From: Treponema sp.
Lineage (GTDB): Bacteria > Spirochaetota > Spirochaetia > Treponematales > Breznakiellaceae
Length of the DNA: 52,582 bases
NCBI GenBank assembly: GCA_009780855.1
Contig: WQZG01000013.1
Coordinates: 1-52,582, forward strand
Direction of reading: 5' to 3'
Position numbers and translations under genes: made by a program. The notes beneath the pieces are model-generated. The model searched no databases, was not told the origin of the DNA, and was given only the letters and a program-made list of their open reading frames with translations. Of the stretch, positions 42,581-52,582 are shown in pieces. Every line of letters begins with the position of its first letter. Position 1 is the first letter of the stretch.

Positions 42581-43789
42581 CTATACTCTCCCTTTGGCGC
42601 CGTCGAACGCTATGCCCTGATTCCGGTACCACTCTATCGAATAATTACGCAGACTTTCCCAATCCATCGAACCTTCGCGTCCGCTGCTGTAATCTTTTAC
42701 GGAGATCATCCTGTCGGTGCAGGAGAAGCACGGATCAATGGCGGCGATTACGATGGGGGCGTCAGCAAGAAAACCGCCCTTGAGCATCAGCGCGACAGAG
42801 GCCGCGTTGGCAAGGGTCGGCGCCCGCACTTTTACGCGCTCCGGTTTGTCGGTGCCGTTGCTCTTTACGTAATGAATGTCCTCGCCGCGCGGGGCCTCGT
42901 AGCGGCTTAAAGCTTCGCCGGCCGGCACCCTGATCGGGAACTTTGTATCAAGAGGGCCTTCCGGCAGGTTGCTCATTATCTGCCGTATAAGTTTATAACT
43001 CTCCATAAGTTCTTTTACGCGTACGACCGCGCGGCCGTATACGTCGGCGTGATCATCAGTTATCACATTGACCGGAACTTCGGTAAAGGCGTCGTAAGGA
43101 TCGTCCCGGCGGACATCGGCGTTTACATTCGCAGCGCGGGATACGGGACCGGAAGCACCGTAAGTCAGCGCGTCCTCATGGCTCAGCCGTCCGACGCCAA
43201 GGATGCGGGCCGCAAGCGTACGGTCAGAAGTAACCAGATCAATGTAGAACTTGGTGCGTTCCTCAAGCTGGTCAATAACCGGCTTCATTTTTTCGATTTC
43301 ATCTTTACTTATGTCGCGCCGCACTCCGCCCAGTTTATTGATTCCGTAATTAACCCGGTTGCCGGTAAGCTGGGCAAGGAGGTCAAGAACCAGTTCCCTG
43401 TCGCGCCAGCTGTACATAAACAATGTGTCAAAACCGAGTTCGTGGCCGGCAACTCCCAGCCAAAGAAGATGGCTGTGTATACGTTCCAGTTCGCCCACCA
43501 ATGAACGGATCCACCTGGCCCGTTTGGGCACTTCAACGCCGGCGATTTCTTCGACAGCGTGGATAAATGCGGTGGAATGGGAATGCGAGCAGATGCCGCA
43601 GATGCGTTCGATCAGGTAAATGGCCTGGGTGTAAGTGCGGGTTTCGCAGGCTTTTTCTATACCGCGGTGGTTATATCCCAGATTTACCGCCGCGCCGACA
43701 ATACGCTCGCCGTCAAGCGAGAGCGCGAAATTTTCAGGTTCCTTGAGGGCCGGGTGTTGGGGTCCCAGCGGGATCACTACTTTTGACAT
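42581..43789 (-). CDS. [NiFe] hydrogenase large (catalytic) subunit, group 4, NuoD-like, 402 aa
   Basis: All four nickel-ligand cysteines are present: C64/C67 in RICGICSHSH and C354/C357 in DPCFSCTDR. This is therefore a true hydrogenase and not complex I NuoD, which lacks them. After DPCFSCTDR come 42 more residues (MISVKDYSSG onwards), comparable to the peptide removed from E. coli HycE by HycI after the same arginine. The match to group 4 enzymes is strong throughout (VNLGYNHRGIEKACETRTY, ARWIRSLVGELERIHSHLLW). The gene overlaps the NuoC-like gene by 56 bases and has its own AAGGAG site. Confidence 0.96.
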   Translation of the reverse strand: MSKVVIPLGPQHPALKEPENFALSLDGERIVGAAVNLGYNHRGIEKACETRTYTQAIYLIERICGICSHSHSTAFIHAVEEIAGVEVPKRARWIRSLVGELERIHSHLLWLGVAGHELGFDTLFMYSWRDRELVLDLLAQLTGNRVNYGINKLGGVRRDISKDEIEKMKPVIDQLEERTKFYIDLVTSDRTLAARILGVGRLSHEDALTYGASGPVSRAANVNADVRRDDPYDAFTEVPVNVITDDHADVYGRAVVRVKELMESYKLIRQIMSNLPEGPLDTKFPIRVPAGEALSRYEAPRGEDIHYVKSNGTDKPERVKVRAPTLANAASVALMLKGGFLADAPIVIAAIDPCFSCTDRMISVKDYSSGREGSMDWESLRNYSIEWYRNQGIAFDGAKGRV

Positions 43790-44252
43790 TGTTATTATTC
43801 TCCTTACCGGGTAAATTAGTCCAATCTTTTCGCAGGGGGTACTGTCCCTGCGGCCAGCTGTCCGGAAGCGGATATCTAATATCGCCGGGGATACCGCGGA
43901 TAGTCAGCCCCAGCAGGTTACTTGCCTCAAGCTCATAAAGCACGCCGCCCTTATACAAATCGGTCGCGGTATCAAACACGGGATCTGTTTTGGGGGCAAT
44001 TTCTTTAAGGCCAAAAACGATGCCGCCGGTTTCAGCCAAATTATAAACAAGCTGAAAGTGCTCGCCGCAATCCAGGCCGGTCACCGAGCACAGGGAATAA
44101 AAATTAAGTTCATCGCGCAAAAACCTTAATACTTCAAGAAATTTTTCTCTGGGAACATCGGCCCAAATACGCCGCTCGCGCTGGATGCGGGGTTCAAGGA
44201 AATTAAACTTTTCGGTCAGCTTTTTTACTAACGCTTCTTCTCTTTCTGGCAT
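43734..44252 (-). CDS. Hydrogenase subunit, NuoC/EchD type, 172 aa
   Basis: The pattern FLRDELNFYSLCSVTGLDCGEHFQLVYNL and, near the C-terminus, GIPGDIRYPLPDSWPQGQYPLRKDW is the 30-kDa NuoC/HycE N-terminal domain. It bridges the catalytic and small subunits. I start at ATG 44252, which has AAAGGGG upstream; a GTG three codons earlier overlaps the previous stop and is also possible. The last ~18 residues (KENNNNVKSSDPAGTPTPGP) are low-complexity. They are encoded in the stretch overlapping the large-subunit gene by 56 bases, longer than usual. Confidence 0.9.
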   Translation of the reverse strand: MPEREEALVKKLTEKFNFLEPRIQRERRIWADVPREKFLEVLRFLRDELNFYSLCSVTGLDCGEHFQLVYNLAETGGIVFGLKEIAPKTDPVFDTATDLYKGGVLYELEASNLLGLTIRGIPGDIRYPLPDSWPQGQYPLRKDWTNLPGKENNNNVKSSDPAGTPTPGPQGT

Positions 44253-44257
44253 AACAA

Positions 44258-44722
44258 TCACCCCTTTGCGGCTTCCGGCGTTTTGACAGCTTTTGGTTTC
44301 CTGATTGTACCAAGCAGCTTTTCAATACCGTCAATAATGGCCTCCGGATTCGCCGGGCACCCGGGAACATAGGCGGATACCGGAATAACGGTGTCGATTC
44401 CGCCGTCAACGCCGTAACAGCCGTGGAAAACACCGCCGGAACAGGCGCAGGTCCCTACAGCCACGACAAACTTGGGTTCGGCCATTTGTTCGTAAATTCT
44501 GATTAACCTATCCTGGGTCTGCATGGTAACAGGGCCCGAACACAGCAGCACGTCGGCCTGCCTGGGACTGCCCTTCTGCAGAATTCCAAAACGCTCCACA
44601 TCAAAACGCGGAGTAAAGGTCGCAAGTATTTCTATATCACAGGCGTTGCACGCGCCCGTATTAAAATGAATGCCCCAGACCGACTTGCTTCTGGCCCAGG
44701 CAGCGACTTTGTCCCACCACAT
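44258..44722 (-). CDS. Hydrogenase small subunit, NuoB/EchC type, 154 aa
   Basis: It carries the four ligands of the proximal [4Fe-4S] cluster: C25 and C28 in TGACNACDIEIL, one near 93 in GTCACSGGVF, and one near 121 in PGCPANPEAI. The TPRFDVERFG and CSGPVTMQ segments are hallmarks of group 4 small subunits. There is no signal peptide, consistent with a cytoplasm-facing enzyme. It accepts electrons from the ferredoxin subunit and passes them to the [NiFe] site. Confidence 0.95.
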   Translation of the reverse strand: MWWDKVAAWARSKSVWGIHFNTGACNACDIEILATFTPRFDVERFGILQKGSPRQADVLLCSGPVTMQTQDRLIRIYEQMAEPKFVVAVGTCACSGGVFHGCYGVDGGIDTVIPVSAYVPGCPANPEAIIDGIEKLLGTIRKPKAVKTPEAAKG

Positions 44723-44725
44723 CCG

Positions 44726-45049
44726 CTAATCCTTCCTGAACAGAATTATTATCGAGAGACCGGCAATTGCCAGGAATGGAACCGACATCCACAGCGCTCC
44801 CGACGGTATTGTACAGAGTACAAGAGTTGCAACGTGCATAATGGTAAAGAAAAACGCGAACGGAAAAAAATCGGAATAGCTGGGCTGTATGCGGCCGGTG
44901 CTCACATTCTGGCCGCAGGCATAAGGCTCGCCCTTGCCGTTTGAACTCGCGCCGCGCGGAGAAAGGCCCCTTGCAAGTACAGAGAGCACGGAGATGACAA
45001 TCAGAAGCAGCAGAAAATCCAGCGGCAGTGTGAGCATGAACTGATTCAT
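44726..45049 (-). CDS. Complex I NuoA/ND3-like membrane subunit, 107 aa
   Basis: Three predicted helices: LDFLLLLIVISVLSVLA, then a loop, FFPFAFFFTIMHVATLVLC, and MSVPFLAIAGLSIIILF. The loop contains EPYACGQ, which mirrors the PYECG motif of NuoA/ND3. Its cysteine lies at the interface between the catalytic module and the membrane arm in complex I. Presence of a recognisable NuoA in a hydrogenase operon is unusual; Ech and Hyc lack one. The assignment rests on topology and this motif. Confidence 0.75.
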   Translation of the reverse strand: MNQFMLTLPLDFLLLLIVISVLSVLARGLSPRGASSNGKGEPYACGQNVSTGRIQPSYSDFFPFAFFFTIMHVATLVLCTIPSGALWMSVPFLAIAGLSIIILFRKD

Positions 45050-45057
45050 ATTTTAAC

Positions 45058-45360
45058 CTAGCCTTTTAATTTGGTAAGGGAACGCAGATCAAGGGAACCG
45101 CTGCGGGCGTATACCGCAATAATGATTCCGGCGCCGGTTGCCGTCACAACGACTTCTATTATAATAATGGCGATTATATAACTTTGGGCCAGAGCCATTT
45201 TACCGCAGACAGCGCCGGCTACGGCGATTAAAAGGGTAACAGACTTTATAAGCACTTCCATCGCCAAAAGCATACGGATCAGGTTATGGGTGGCGATAAT
45301 GCAGTAAAGGCCGGTTACGGCAATAAGCGCAATCGCAATGATAAACAGGGTAAGCAGCAA
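45058..45360 (-). CDS. NuoK/MrpC-like membrane subunit, 100 aa
   Basis: Three helices with the NuoK pattern: GLYCIIATHNLIRMLLAMEVLIKSVTLL, including the conserved glutamate (MEVL), and IIAIIIIEVVVTATGAGIIIAVY with the second glutamate. These acidic residues are part of the proton channel of complex I and Mrp antiporters. Its position between NuoJ-like and NuoA-like genes supports the call. Confidence 0.88.
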   Translation of the reverse strand: MLLTLFIIAIALIAVTGLYCIIATHNLIRMLLAMEVLIKSVTLLIAVAGAVCGKMALAQSYIIAIIIIEVVVTATGAGIIIAVYARSGSLDLRSLTKLKG

Positions 45361-45361
45361 T

Positions 45362-45862
45362 CTATTCCTCCTTCGCCCTAAAGAGTACGGCGACGCCCAG
45401 CACTCCGGCCAGGATGATCAGCGCAAGCCCCAGAATATCGAGAGCATCCTGGTCCCAAAGTACGTGACGGGAAGCGGCGTCAGAAAAATCCGCCGTCTTT
45501 ATAAGTATATCCCGGCCCGGCCATAAAAGCGCGATCCCCACGATAAACAGAATCATTATAAAGGGCAGCGGAAGAAACCGTTTAAAGCGTTCCCTTTTGA
45601 GATTGGCCAATTCTTCTCCGCTGCTTTCTTTGGTAAGGCTTATGGTACTCGCGAATACGGCTGTTACAAGGCCTGCGCAGACGGACAGCTCCATTACAGC
45701 CGCGATTTCCATGCCCATAATAAACAGGGCAATGGTAAGACAGGCCGAACAAATGGCAAGCATTACCGACGCGGCAAGCTGGTTGCGGATCATTATGGTA
45801 CAAAGCGCGGAAACCACCAGAGTTCCCAATACTATGCTCCAGGCTATGATGTTGTTTTCCAT
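45362..45862 (-). CDS. NuoJ/MrpB-like membrane subunit, 166 aa
   Basis: About five helices. The segment ACLTIALFIMGMEIAAVMELSVCAGLVTAVFA corresponds to the conserved third helix of NuoJ, with the glycine/glutamate-rich motif around ELSVCAG, followed by a short charged loop (EELANLKRERFKR) and two more helices. It lies directly upstream of the NuoK-like gene with a one-base gap, as nuoJ-nuoK do in complex I operons. Confidence 0.82.
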   Translation of the reverse strand: MENNIIAWSIVLGTLVVSALCTIMIRNQLAASVMLAICSACLTIALFIMGMEIAAVMELSVCAGLVTAVFASTISLTKESSGEELANLKRERFKRFLPLPFIMILFIVGIALLWPGRDILIKTADFSDAASRHVLWDQDALDILGLALIILAGVLGVAVLFRAKEE

Positions 45863-45886
45863 GTTTTTTCCTGAAAACCTCCGGTT

Positions 45887-47296
45887 TTACACCAACCCGT
45901 AGCTGTGCATTATTGCAATCACCGCAGGGAACAGTACACCGATAATCACGGTCACGGCCGCCAGCACTGCCGAAGTTAAACTTAGGGAAAGGCGGCTCTC
46001 GCGGATACCTTCCAGACCGGCCTTAAGTTTGCCAAAGAAAACCTTGTGCTGCATAATTAAAAAATAGCCCAGGGTTACAACACTCATCAGCAGGGCAATG
46101 CCGGCGTAAACAGGGCGGCCGGCGGTAATTAACGCCATTATTATAAGCAGCTTGCTCCAGAAACCGGAAAGAGGGGGAACGCCCGCTGTGGACAAAAACC
46201 CAATCACCGATGTCCAGCCGGTCACCTTCATTTTTTCTGAAAGTCCGCCCAGACTCTCCATCTCGACGCTGCCGCATTGCTCCTGCACAGAGGCCGCGTT
46301 AACGAACAGCAGAGCCTTGAATACGGCGTGGTTGAAAAAATGCAGCAGCGCGCCGGCCAGCGCCAGTTTTGTGCCGAGCCCGGCCGCCAGGATTATATAA
46401 CCAACCTGGCTTATACTGGACCAGGCCAGCATTTGTTTCATATTTTTTTGGCCTATCGCGGCAAAGGCGCCGATAACGATGGATGCCGCGCCGAGTATCA
46501 TGAACGCCTGGCCCGGAGCCGCGAGTCCTGCGAACAAACCGCCCATAAGCCGCAGGATCACATAAACACCGGCGACTTTGGTAACAATGCCGGCGAGCAG
46601 TACAGAGACAGCGTCGGGCGCCGATGTATATGAACCTGGCAGCCAGCCATGGAAGGGAACAACGCCGGCCTTTACGCAGAACGCCGCTACATAAAGAACA
46701 AGCGCGATTTGCACTATAAGCGATCCGGAAGAAAAAGCGGCGCCGACTTCTGCGAAGCGGAGGCTTCCGCAGCTCATAAATATAAGCATGTTGGCGGCTA
46801 TTAAAAATACAGTCGCAATGCCCGAGAGTACAAAATACTTGAAAGCCCCTTCAAGTTCTTCAAGTTTCTTGTTCATGGAAATCAGGATAAACGAAGTAAC
46901 AGCGGTAATTTCCAGGAATATATACAGACTGAATAAATCGCGCACCATTACAACGCCGTTCATCCCGGCCATAAGCATAAGGGCGAGACTGGCGAAATTC
47001 TGCCTGCGCTGCGGGCTGTAATTTGCGGAAACCGCAGCAGCCGCCGCCGCTGCCAGGGCAATCGCAAAGAGAATTACCGCTGACATAAAATCGACTTCAA
47101 GCAATACCGGTACAGGCAGAACGAGCGCCCTGGTAATTGTGCTCCAGTACGGAAGCCCGCAAGTCGCCGCGATTACCGCCTGCGCCAGGCTCACAAGGCC
47201 GACTGCCCAGGGTCCAATCGCGCCGCCGATTCTGCGGGGCGGAAGGTTGAGGATGAAGATAAATACTACAGGGATTATCAATAACAACAACGGCAT
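45887..47296 (-). CDS. Antiporter-like membrane subunit, NuoN/MrpD type, 469 aa
   Basis: About fourteen helices of the proton_antipo_M family. The channel lysine/histidine segments are visible: FYLFLEIT-like SLYIFLEITAVTSFILI, then FKYFVLSGIATVFLIAANML, VVPFHGWLPGSYTSAPDAVSVLLAG, and KQMLAWSSISQVGYI. It is one of three antiporter-like proteins in this operon that would translocate H+ or Na+. The glutamate of FLEIT is the usual channel acid in TM5. Confidence 0.92.
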   Translation of the reverse strand: MPLLLLIIPVVFIFILNLPPRRIGGAIGPWAVGLVSLAQAVIAATCGLPYWSTITRALVLPVPVLLEVDFMSAVILFAIALAAAAAAAVSANYSPQRRQNFASLALMLMAGMNGVVMVRDLFSLYIFLEITAVTSFILISMNKKLEELEGAFKYFVLSGIATVFLIAANMLIFMSCGSLRFAEVGAAFSSGSLIVQIALVLYVAAFCVKAGVVPFHGWLPGSYTSAPDAVSVLLAGIVTKVAGVYVILRLMGGLFAGLAAPGQAFMILGAASIVIGAFAAIGQKNMKQMLAWSSISQVGYIILAAGLGTKLALAGALLHFFNHAVFKALLFVNAASVQEQCGSVEMESLGGLSEKMKVTGWTSVIGFLSTAGVPPLSGFWSKLLIIMALITAGRPVYAGIALLMSVVTLGYFLIMQHKVFFGKLKAGLEGIRESRLSLSLTSAVLAAVTVIIGVLFPAVIAIMHSYGLV

Positions 47297-47317
47297 TTTT
47301 AAGCTTCCTGCCCTTCC

Positions 47318-49165
47318 TTATTTGGAAATGATAAAGACGAACGCGACAACCGCGACACCGCCCATTATATACAAAACATAAACCCAGTGCTGTCCGGTAT
47401 GAACCTTGCGGATACCGGCCGATACCAAAGCGGCCAAACCGCTTGTCAGCGAGGCGACAATTTTGTCAATAACCCTGTCGATTGCAAAAAATACAGCGGC
47501 AACCGCGTTTACAAACTTCATGCCGATGTTGTAGGGATCGAGTTTTCCCGCTTCGGCCAGGCCGTAAATCTGTTTTAACGCCGGCGCGTAATGAATATGA
47601 TCGGCGGCTCCGGAGGCTTTGCCGGATTTTTTTACACCGTATCTGTGATTAAAGACCGCAAGAATCAATACAACAACTGAAACACCGGCTATTATCATGT
47701 TCTGCGGCAGCCCGGCAAATGATTCGGTCAGCTTTGAACCCAGTACAGGCTCAATAAGTCCGTGCAGGGGCAGGCTGTTAATAACACCGAATAAAAGACA
47801 TCCGAGCGCCAGAATCACCATTGGAACCAGCATGGGCGCGGGAGCTTCTTTGGCGCTTATTACCTGGGCGCCGGAATCCGCCGGAGCCTTGCCAAAGAAA
47901 ACAGTATGCCCCAGTTTGAGGAAGGACGCGGCTGTCAAAAAAGCACCCAGCAAAGTCACCGCAAAAAATACCGGATTTATTTCCATCGCAGCGTCAAAGA
48001 TCATTTCTTTTGAAAAGAACCCGTTAAAGGGAGGCACGCCGGAAATTGCCGCTCCGGCCAGCAAAAAACAAAAACCTGTAACCGGCATTTTGCGGCCAAG
48101 GCCTCCCAGCTTGTGCAGATCGGTGGTTCCGGCTTGCTTCTCTACAGAACCGGCCGTCATATAAAGGCAGTTCTTGTACATGCTGTTGTTGATCATGTGG
48201 AACAATCCGCCGACTATGCCCAGGGGCAGAGCTGTTCCAACACCAACTATCATATACCCGACCTGGCTTACCGCGTGGTACGCCAGCAGCCTTTTATAAT
48301 CTTTTTGGACCAGAGCCATCATTACCGCGAAAAGAATTGTACAGGAGCCGATAATCATGGTCACAATTGACAGCGCCGAGCCGGGTTCCATCCAGAATAG
48401 ATCAAGGCTTACGCGGGTAAGCAGATAAATACCGAGCAATTTTTCCAGTGAAGCCGGTAAAAAGGCCATTAAGGGCAGCGGAGCGTCCATTGCGGCGTCC
48501 GGAATCCAGGAATGGAACGGGAAAGCTCCGGCCTTGGCCACCGCTCCGATCATCATCATAACGTAGGCGAAACAGTTCCAGAAACTGTCCAGCGGCAGCC
48601 TTATCTGGTTCATCGCAAATGTACCGGAAATCCAGGCCGCAAGACCGGCGCCGACCACCAGACAAAGATCGCCGACACCGTTCAGCACTATCGCCTTTAC
48701 CGCGGTCCGGGAAGCATTTGGTCCGCCCGTCATGATCAGGGCAAACAGCATACCAAGCATTCCGGCCCAGAAAAAAAGCAGCAGAACCAGGTTGTTCGCA
48801 AGTATAATGCCAATCGCGAAAGACGCTTCCAGCAGCATAAATCCAAAGAACATCCTGGGGAAAGGCCTGCTGCGCATAAAAACCGAAGAGTACAGGGATG
48901 TCAAAAAAACAATAACGGTAATGGCGGCCATGATAAAAGAACTAAAGTTATAAAGCCGCAAATCGAAATCAATGCCAAGGCCGACCCAACCGGTCCTAAA
49001 TTCAAGGTTTTTGCCGAACAGAAGAAGGGCCGTTACAAGAGCGCCCGCTGTACCAAGCAGTGCAAGCACAGCCTGGGCCGCGTAAACGCGCTTTGGGGAA
49101 ATAAGTATAAGTATTCCAAAACAGGCCAAAAATAAAATGGGCAGCAGCAGCGTCCAGTTACTCAA
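47318..49165 (-). CDS. Antiporter-like membrane subunit, NuoL type with lateral-helix C-terminus, 615 aa
   Basis: The core is a proton_antipo_M protein (NLVLLLFFWAGMLGMLFALIM, FPFHSWIPDAAMDAPLPLMAFLPASLEKLLGIYLL, KRLLAYHAVSQVGYMIVG). After ~510 residues come about 100 more, with an amphipathic stretch and a final hydrophobic helix (VYVLYIMGGVAVVAFVFII). This is the layout of NuoL with its lateral helix and anchor. It is encoded between the two other antiporter-like genes, and its ATG overlaps the preceding stop by four bases. Confidence 0.92.
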   Translation of the reverse strand: MSNWTLLLPILFLACFGILILISPKRVYAAQAVLALLGTAGALVTALLLFGKNLEFRTGWVGLGIDFDLRLYNFSSFIMAAITVIVFLTSLYSSVFMRSRPFPRMFFGFMLLEASFAIGIILANNLVLLLFFWAGMLGMLFALIMTGGPNASRTAVKAIVLNGVGDLCLVVGAGLAAWISGTFAMNQIRLPLDSFWNCFAYVMMMIGAVAKAGAFPFHSWIPDAAMDAPLPLMAFLPASLEKLLGIYLLTRVSLDLFWMEPGSALSIVTMIIGSCTILFAVMMALVQKDYKRLLAYHAVSQVGYMIVGVGTALPLGIVGGLFHMINNSMYKNCLYMTAGSVEKQAGTTDLHKLGGLGRKMPVTGFCFLLAGAAISGVPPFNGFFSKEMIFDAAMEINPVFFAVTLLGAFLTAASFLKLGHTVFFGKAPADSGAQVISAKEAPAPMLVPMVILALGCLLFGVINSLPLHGLIEPVLGSKLTESFAGLPQNMIIAGVSVVVLILAVFNHRYGVKKSGKASGAADHIHYAPALKQIYGLAEAGKLDPYNIGMKFVNAVAAVFFAIDRVIDKIVASLTSGLAALVSAGIRKVHTGQHWVYVLYIMGGVAVVAFVFIISK

Positions 49166-50583
49166 CGGATCCCTCCCATCTGCGAAACAATGTCAATCGC
49201 GAAAGTTGACGGGAAATAAATTAAAAAACCGCCGGCAAGCGACAGCGCGGCCAGACCGGCCACTGACGCGACCATTGACCTGGAGCCTTCGCTGGCCTGG
49301 GTCTTTGCCTCTCCAAAAAAAACAAGGGTAAAAACCCTTAACAGATAAATAAAAGTCAGTACCGCGCCGGCCGCAAATACAACTGCGAGCCAGGGTTCTC
49401 CGGCTGTTACCGCCCCGCCAATAACCATGTATTTGCTGAAGAAGCCGCCGAAGGGCGGTATGCCCATAATTGAAAAAGCGCAAAGCAAAAAGGAAACCAT
49501 GGTCACAGGCATTGTCTTCCACAGGCCGCCGAGCTTGCGCACATCCTTGGTTCCTGCATTATGTTCCACCACACCGGCGCAAAGGAACAATCCGCCCTTC
49601 GCGAGGCTGTGCATTAATATATAAAGCAGACCGCCGACCGCGCCCATGGCGCTTCCGGTAGAAAGCCCAAGGAAGATAAAACCGATTTGGCTTACAGTGG
49701 AATAGGCGATAATGCGTTTAATGTCGTTTTCGCGGATGGCCGCGCCGGCTGCGACAAGCGAACTGATCGCGGCGATAACCGGTACAACCGTATGCCAGAC
49801 ATCATCAATGGTAAAAGTAACCAAAAACAGCCGCGCAAATGCGTAAACGCCGATCTTGACCAGAACCGCGGCGTGCAGCAGCGAAGTAACCGGCGAAGGC
49901 GCGACACCCGCGTCAGGCAGCCAGGTATGCAGGGGCAATGTGGCAGATTTGCTGAGCATGCCGATCAGAATAAGAATCACGGCCGCGTCCGAAATATGGG
50001 CGCCTCTGAGGAGGATCAGATTAAAAGTCCCTGTTTCCTGATAAATCAAAAGGAAACCGAGAAGCATTGCCAGCGCTCCGAACACGGTAACAAGGAAAGC
50101 CTTGTTGGCGCGGTACACAATTTCCTTTTCGCGGTAAAAACCAATCAGCCTCCAGCAGCAAACCGCCGAGATTTCCCAGAAGGTATACATAAAAATAAGG
50201 CTGGTCGAGTACACAAGCCCCATCATGGCGCCCAGGAAAAGTACGACAAAAAGGTAATATTCGGATTTATGTTCGTAATGGCCAATGTACGTAAATGAAT
50301 ATAAAACTATAATTGAGCCGACAAACGAAGAAATCATCGCCATAAAAACCGCGAGTCCGTCAGCCAGAAAGCCGAAACTAAGCCCCAGCGGCAGTGAGAT
50401 TTCAACAGAAACTGGATTCCCGGTAAGGCAGGGTCCGAGCAGCATGGCTGAACAGACAAAAGAACAGAAAACAAAAAGCAGCGCTATTGCATTCCTGAAT
50501 TTTTCGGAAATACCCGAAAAAAAGGGGAGCAAAAACGCGCCGATAACCGGAACACAGACAGCCAGCCATAAAAATACTATCAT
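49162..50583 (-). CDS. Antiporter-like membrane subunit, NuoM/MrpA/MrpD type, 473 aa
   Basis: It is the first gene of the hydrogenase operon. Typical motifs are FMYTFWEISAVCCWRLIGFY (channel glutamate), LPLHTWLPDAGVAPSPVTSLLHAAVLVKIGVY, and KRIIAYSTVSQIGFIFLGL. About fourteen helices. The ATG has an AAAAGG site, and a near-consensus promoter lies 30 bases upstream, separating it from hypE. With the other two antiporter-like proteins this makes three potential ion channels, as in complex I. Confidence 0.92.
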   Translation of the reverse strand: MIVFLWLAVCVPVIGAFLLPFFSGISEKFRNAIALLFVFCSFVCSAMLLGPCLTGNPVSVEISLPLGLSFGFLADGLAVFMAMISSFVGSIIVLYSFTYIGHYEHKSEYYLFVVLFLGAMMGLVYSTSLIFMYTFWEISAVCCWRLIGFYREKEIVYRANKAFLVTVFGALAMLLGFLLIYQETGTFNLILLRGAHISDAAVILILIGMLSKSATLPLHTWLPDAGVAPSPVTSLLHAAVLVKIGVYAFARLFLVTFTIDDVWHTVVPVIAAISSLVAAGAAIRENDIKRIIAYSTVSQIGFIFLGLSTGSAMGAVGGLLYILMHSLAKGGLFLCAGVVEHNAGTKDVRKLGGLWKTMPVTMVSFLLCAFSIMGIPPFGGFFSKYMVIGGAVTAGEPWLAVVFAAGAVLTFIYLLRVFTLVFFGEAKTQASEGSRSMVASVAGLAALSLAGGFLIYFPSTFAIDIVSQMGGIR

Positions 50584-50613
50584 TTATGAACCTTTTGAGT
50601 CACTTTAAAAAAG

Positions 50614-50643
50614 ATTATACCAAAAATGACAAACGAATGTAAA
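50614..50643 (-). promoter_or_regulatory. Promoter of the hydrogenase structural operon
   Basis: On the minus strand TTTACA (50638-50643), an 18-base spacer and a perfect TATAAT (50614-50619) lie 30 bases before the first structural gene. A second TATAAT (50658-50663) further upstream has no convincing -35. The hyp genes upstream may therefore be transcribed separately. Confidence 0.55.
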
Positions 50644-50670
50644 TAGTCATGTAATTGATTATATAAACAG

Positions 50671-51771
<1,101 letters not shown>

Positions 51772-51868
51772 TGGATGAAAGTCCTTTTTGGGTTTTTGTA
51801 ATCGAAATTAATAATGCAAAAGCTTTGCTTTTTTCCAGTAAAACATTATTGCCCATAAAAAATTTTTT

Positions 51869-52582
<714 letters not shown>

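Noticed and set aside
48512..50298. Two plus-strand frames of over 200 codons (48512-49135 and 49687-50298)
   Set aside because: Antisense to the antiporter-like subunits. Hydrophobic helices read backwards give long charged open frames, a common artefact.

Overview
The window looks like chromosomal DNA of a fermentative, anaerobic, host-associated bacterium. A gut-type treponeme (Spirochaetota, roughly 50 % GC, as in termite-gut Treponema) fits best. The grounds are many secreted lipoproteins, a repeat-rich Fn3/beta-helix surface protein, a glutamate-mutase fermentation operon and a membrane [NiFe] hydrogenase. This assignment is inference from content, not from a marker gene. The first ~3 kb are, by eye, much more AT-rich than the rest.

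Layout. (1) 1-3.1 kb: the 5' end of an IS transposase at the left edge, then a run of small minus-strand genes (secreted, single-membrane-helix or unknown), one of them interrupted by an in-frame TAG. (2) 3.1-8.8 kb: a 1343-residue lipoprotein with nine Fn3 modules and a beta-helix-like C-terminus, a second lipoprotein, and a divergent XRE-type regulator. The intergenic region between the last two holds three near-identical operator-like sites. (3) 8.8-16.9 kb: a minus-strand cluster of FAD oxidoreductase, GMP synthase (guaA), a 1203-residue endonuclease Q-UvrD helicase fusion, and an orphan sugar-type binding lipoprotein. (4) 17.0-19.7 kb: a small unknown protein and recG. (5) 19.8-35.7 kb: sixteen co-directional plus-strand genes. 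They encode an oligopeptide-type ABC transporter (binding protein, two permeases, two ATPases), a MATE exporter, glutamate mutase (glmS, glmL, glmE), methylaspartate ammonia-lyase, an AtuA-like/DUF4387 pair, a P-loop NTPase of unknown role, and a two-subunit class I fumarase-type hydratase that is probably a mesaconase. (6) 35.7-40.6 kb: a GH42 beta-galactosidase and a GntR(YtrA)-ABC-permease-DUF2807 operon. (7) 40.8-52.6 kb: a minus-strand hydrogenase locus. It has eleven structural genes matching all the non-dehydrogenase core subunits of complex I (L, M, N, J, K, A, B, C, D, H, I types) but with intact [NiFe] ligands, then a HycI-type maturation protease, with hypE and the 3' part of hypD upstream.

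How it fits together. Peptide import would supply glutamate. The methylaspartate pathway would convert it to mesaconate and citramalate; no citramalate lyase is visible here. Reducing equivalents could leave as H2 through the ferredoxin-linked hydrogenase while ions are pumped by its three antiporter-like subunits.

The most unusual features are the complete complex-I-like hydrogenase, the EndoQ-helicase fusion with its in-frame minisatellites, the uncharacterised AtuA/DUF4387/NTPase trio inside the glutamate mutase operon, and a family of 7-bp tandem arrays at gene junctions of the hydrogenase region. One pair of these arrays is inverted around the hypE start. All calls were made by reading the sequence; no database search was run.
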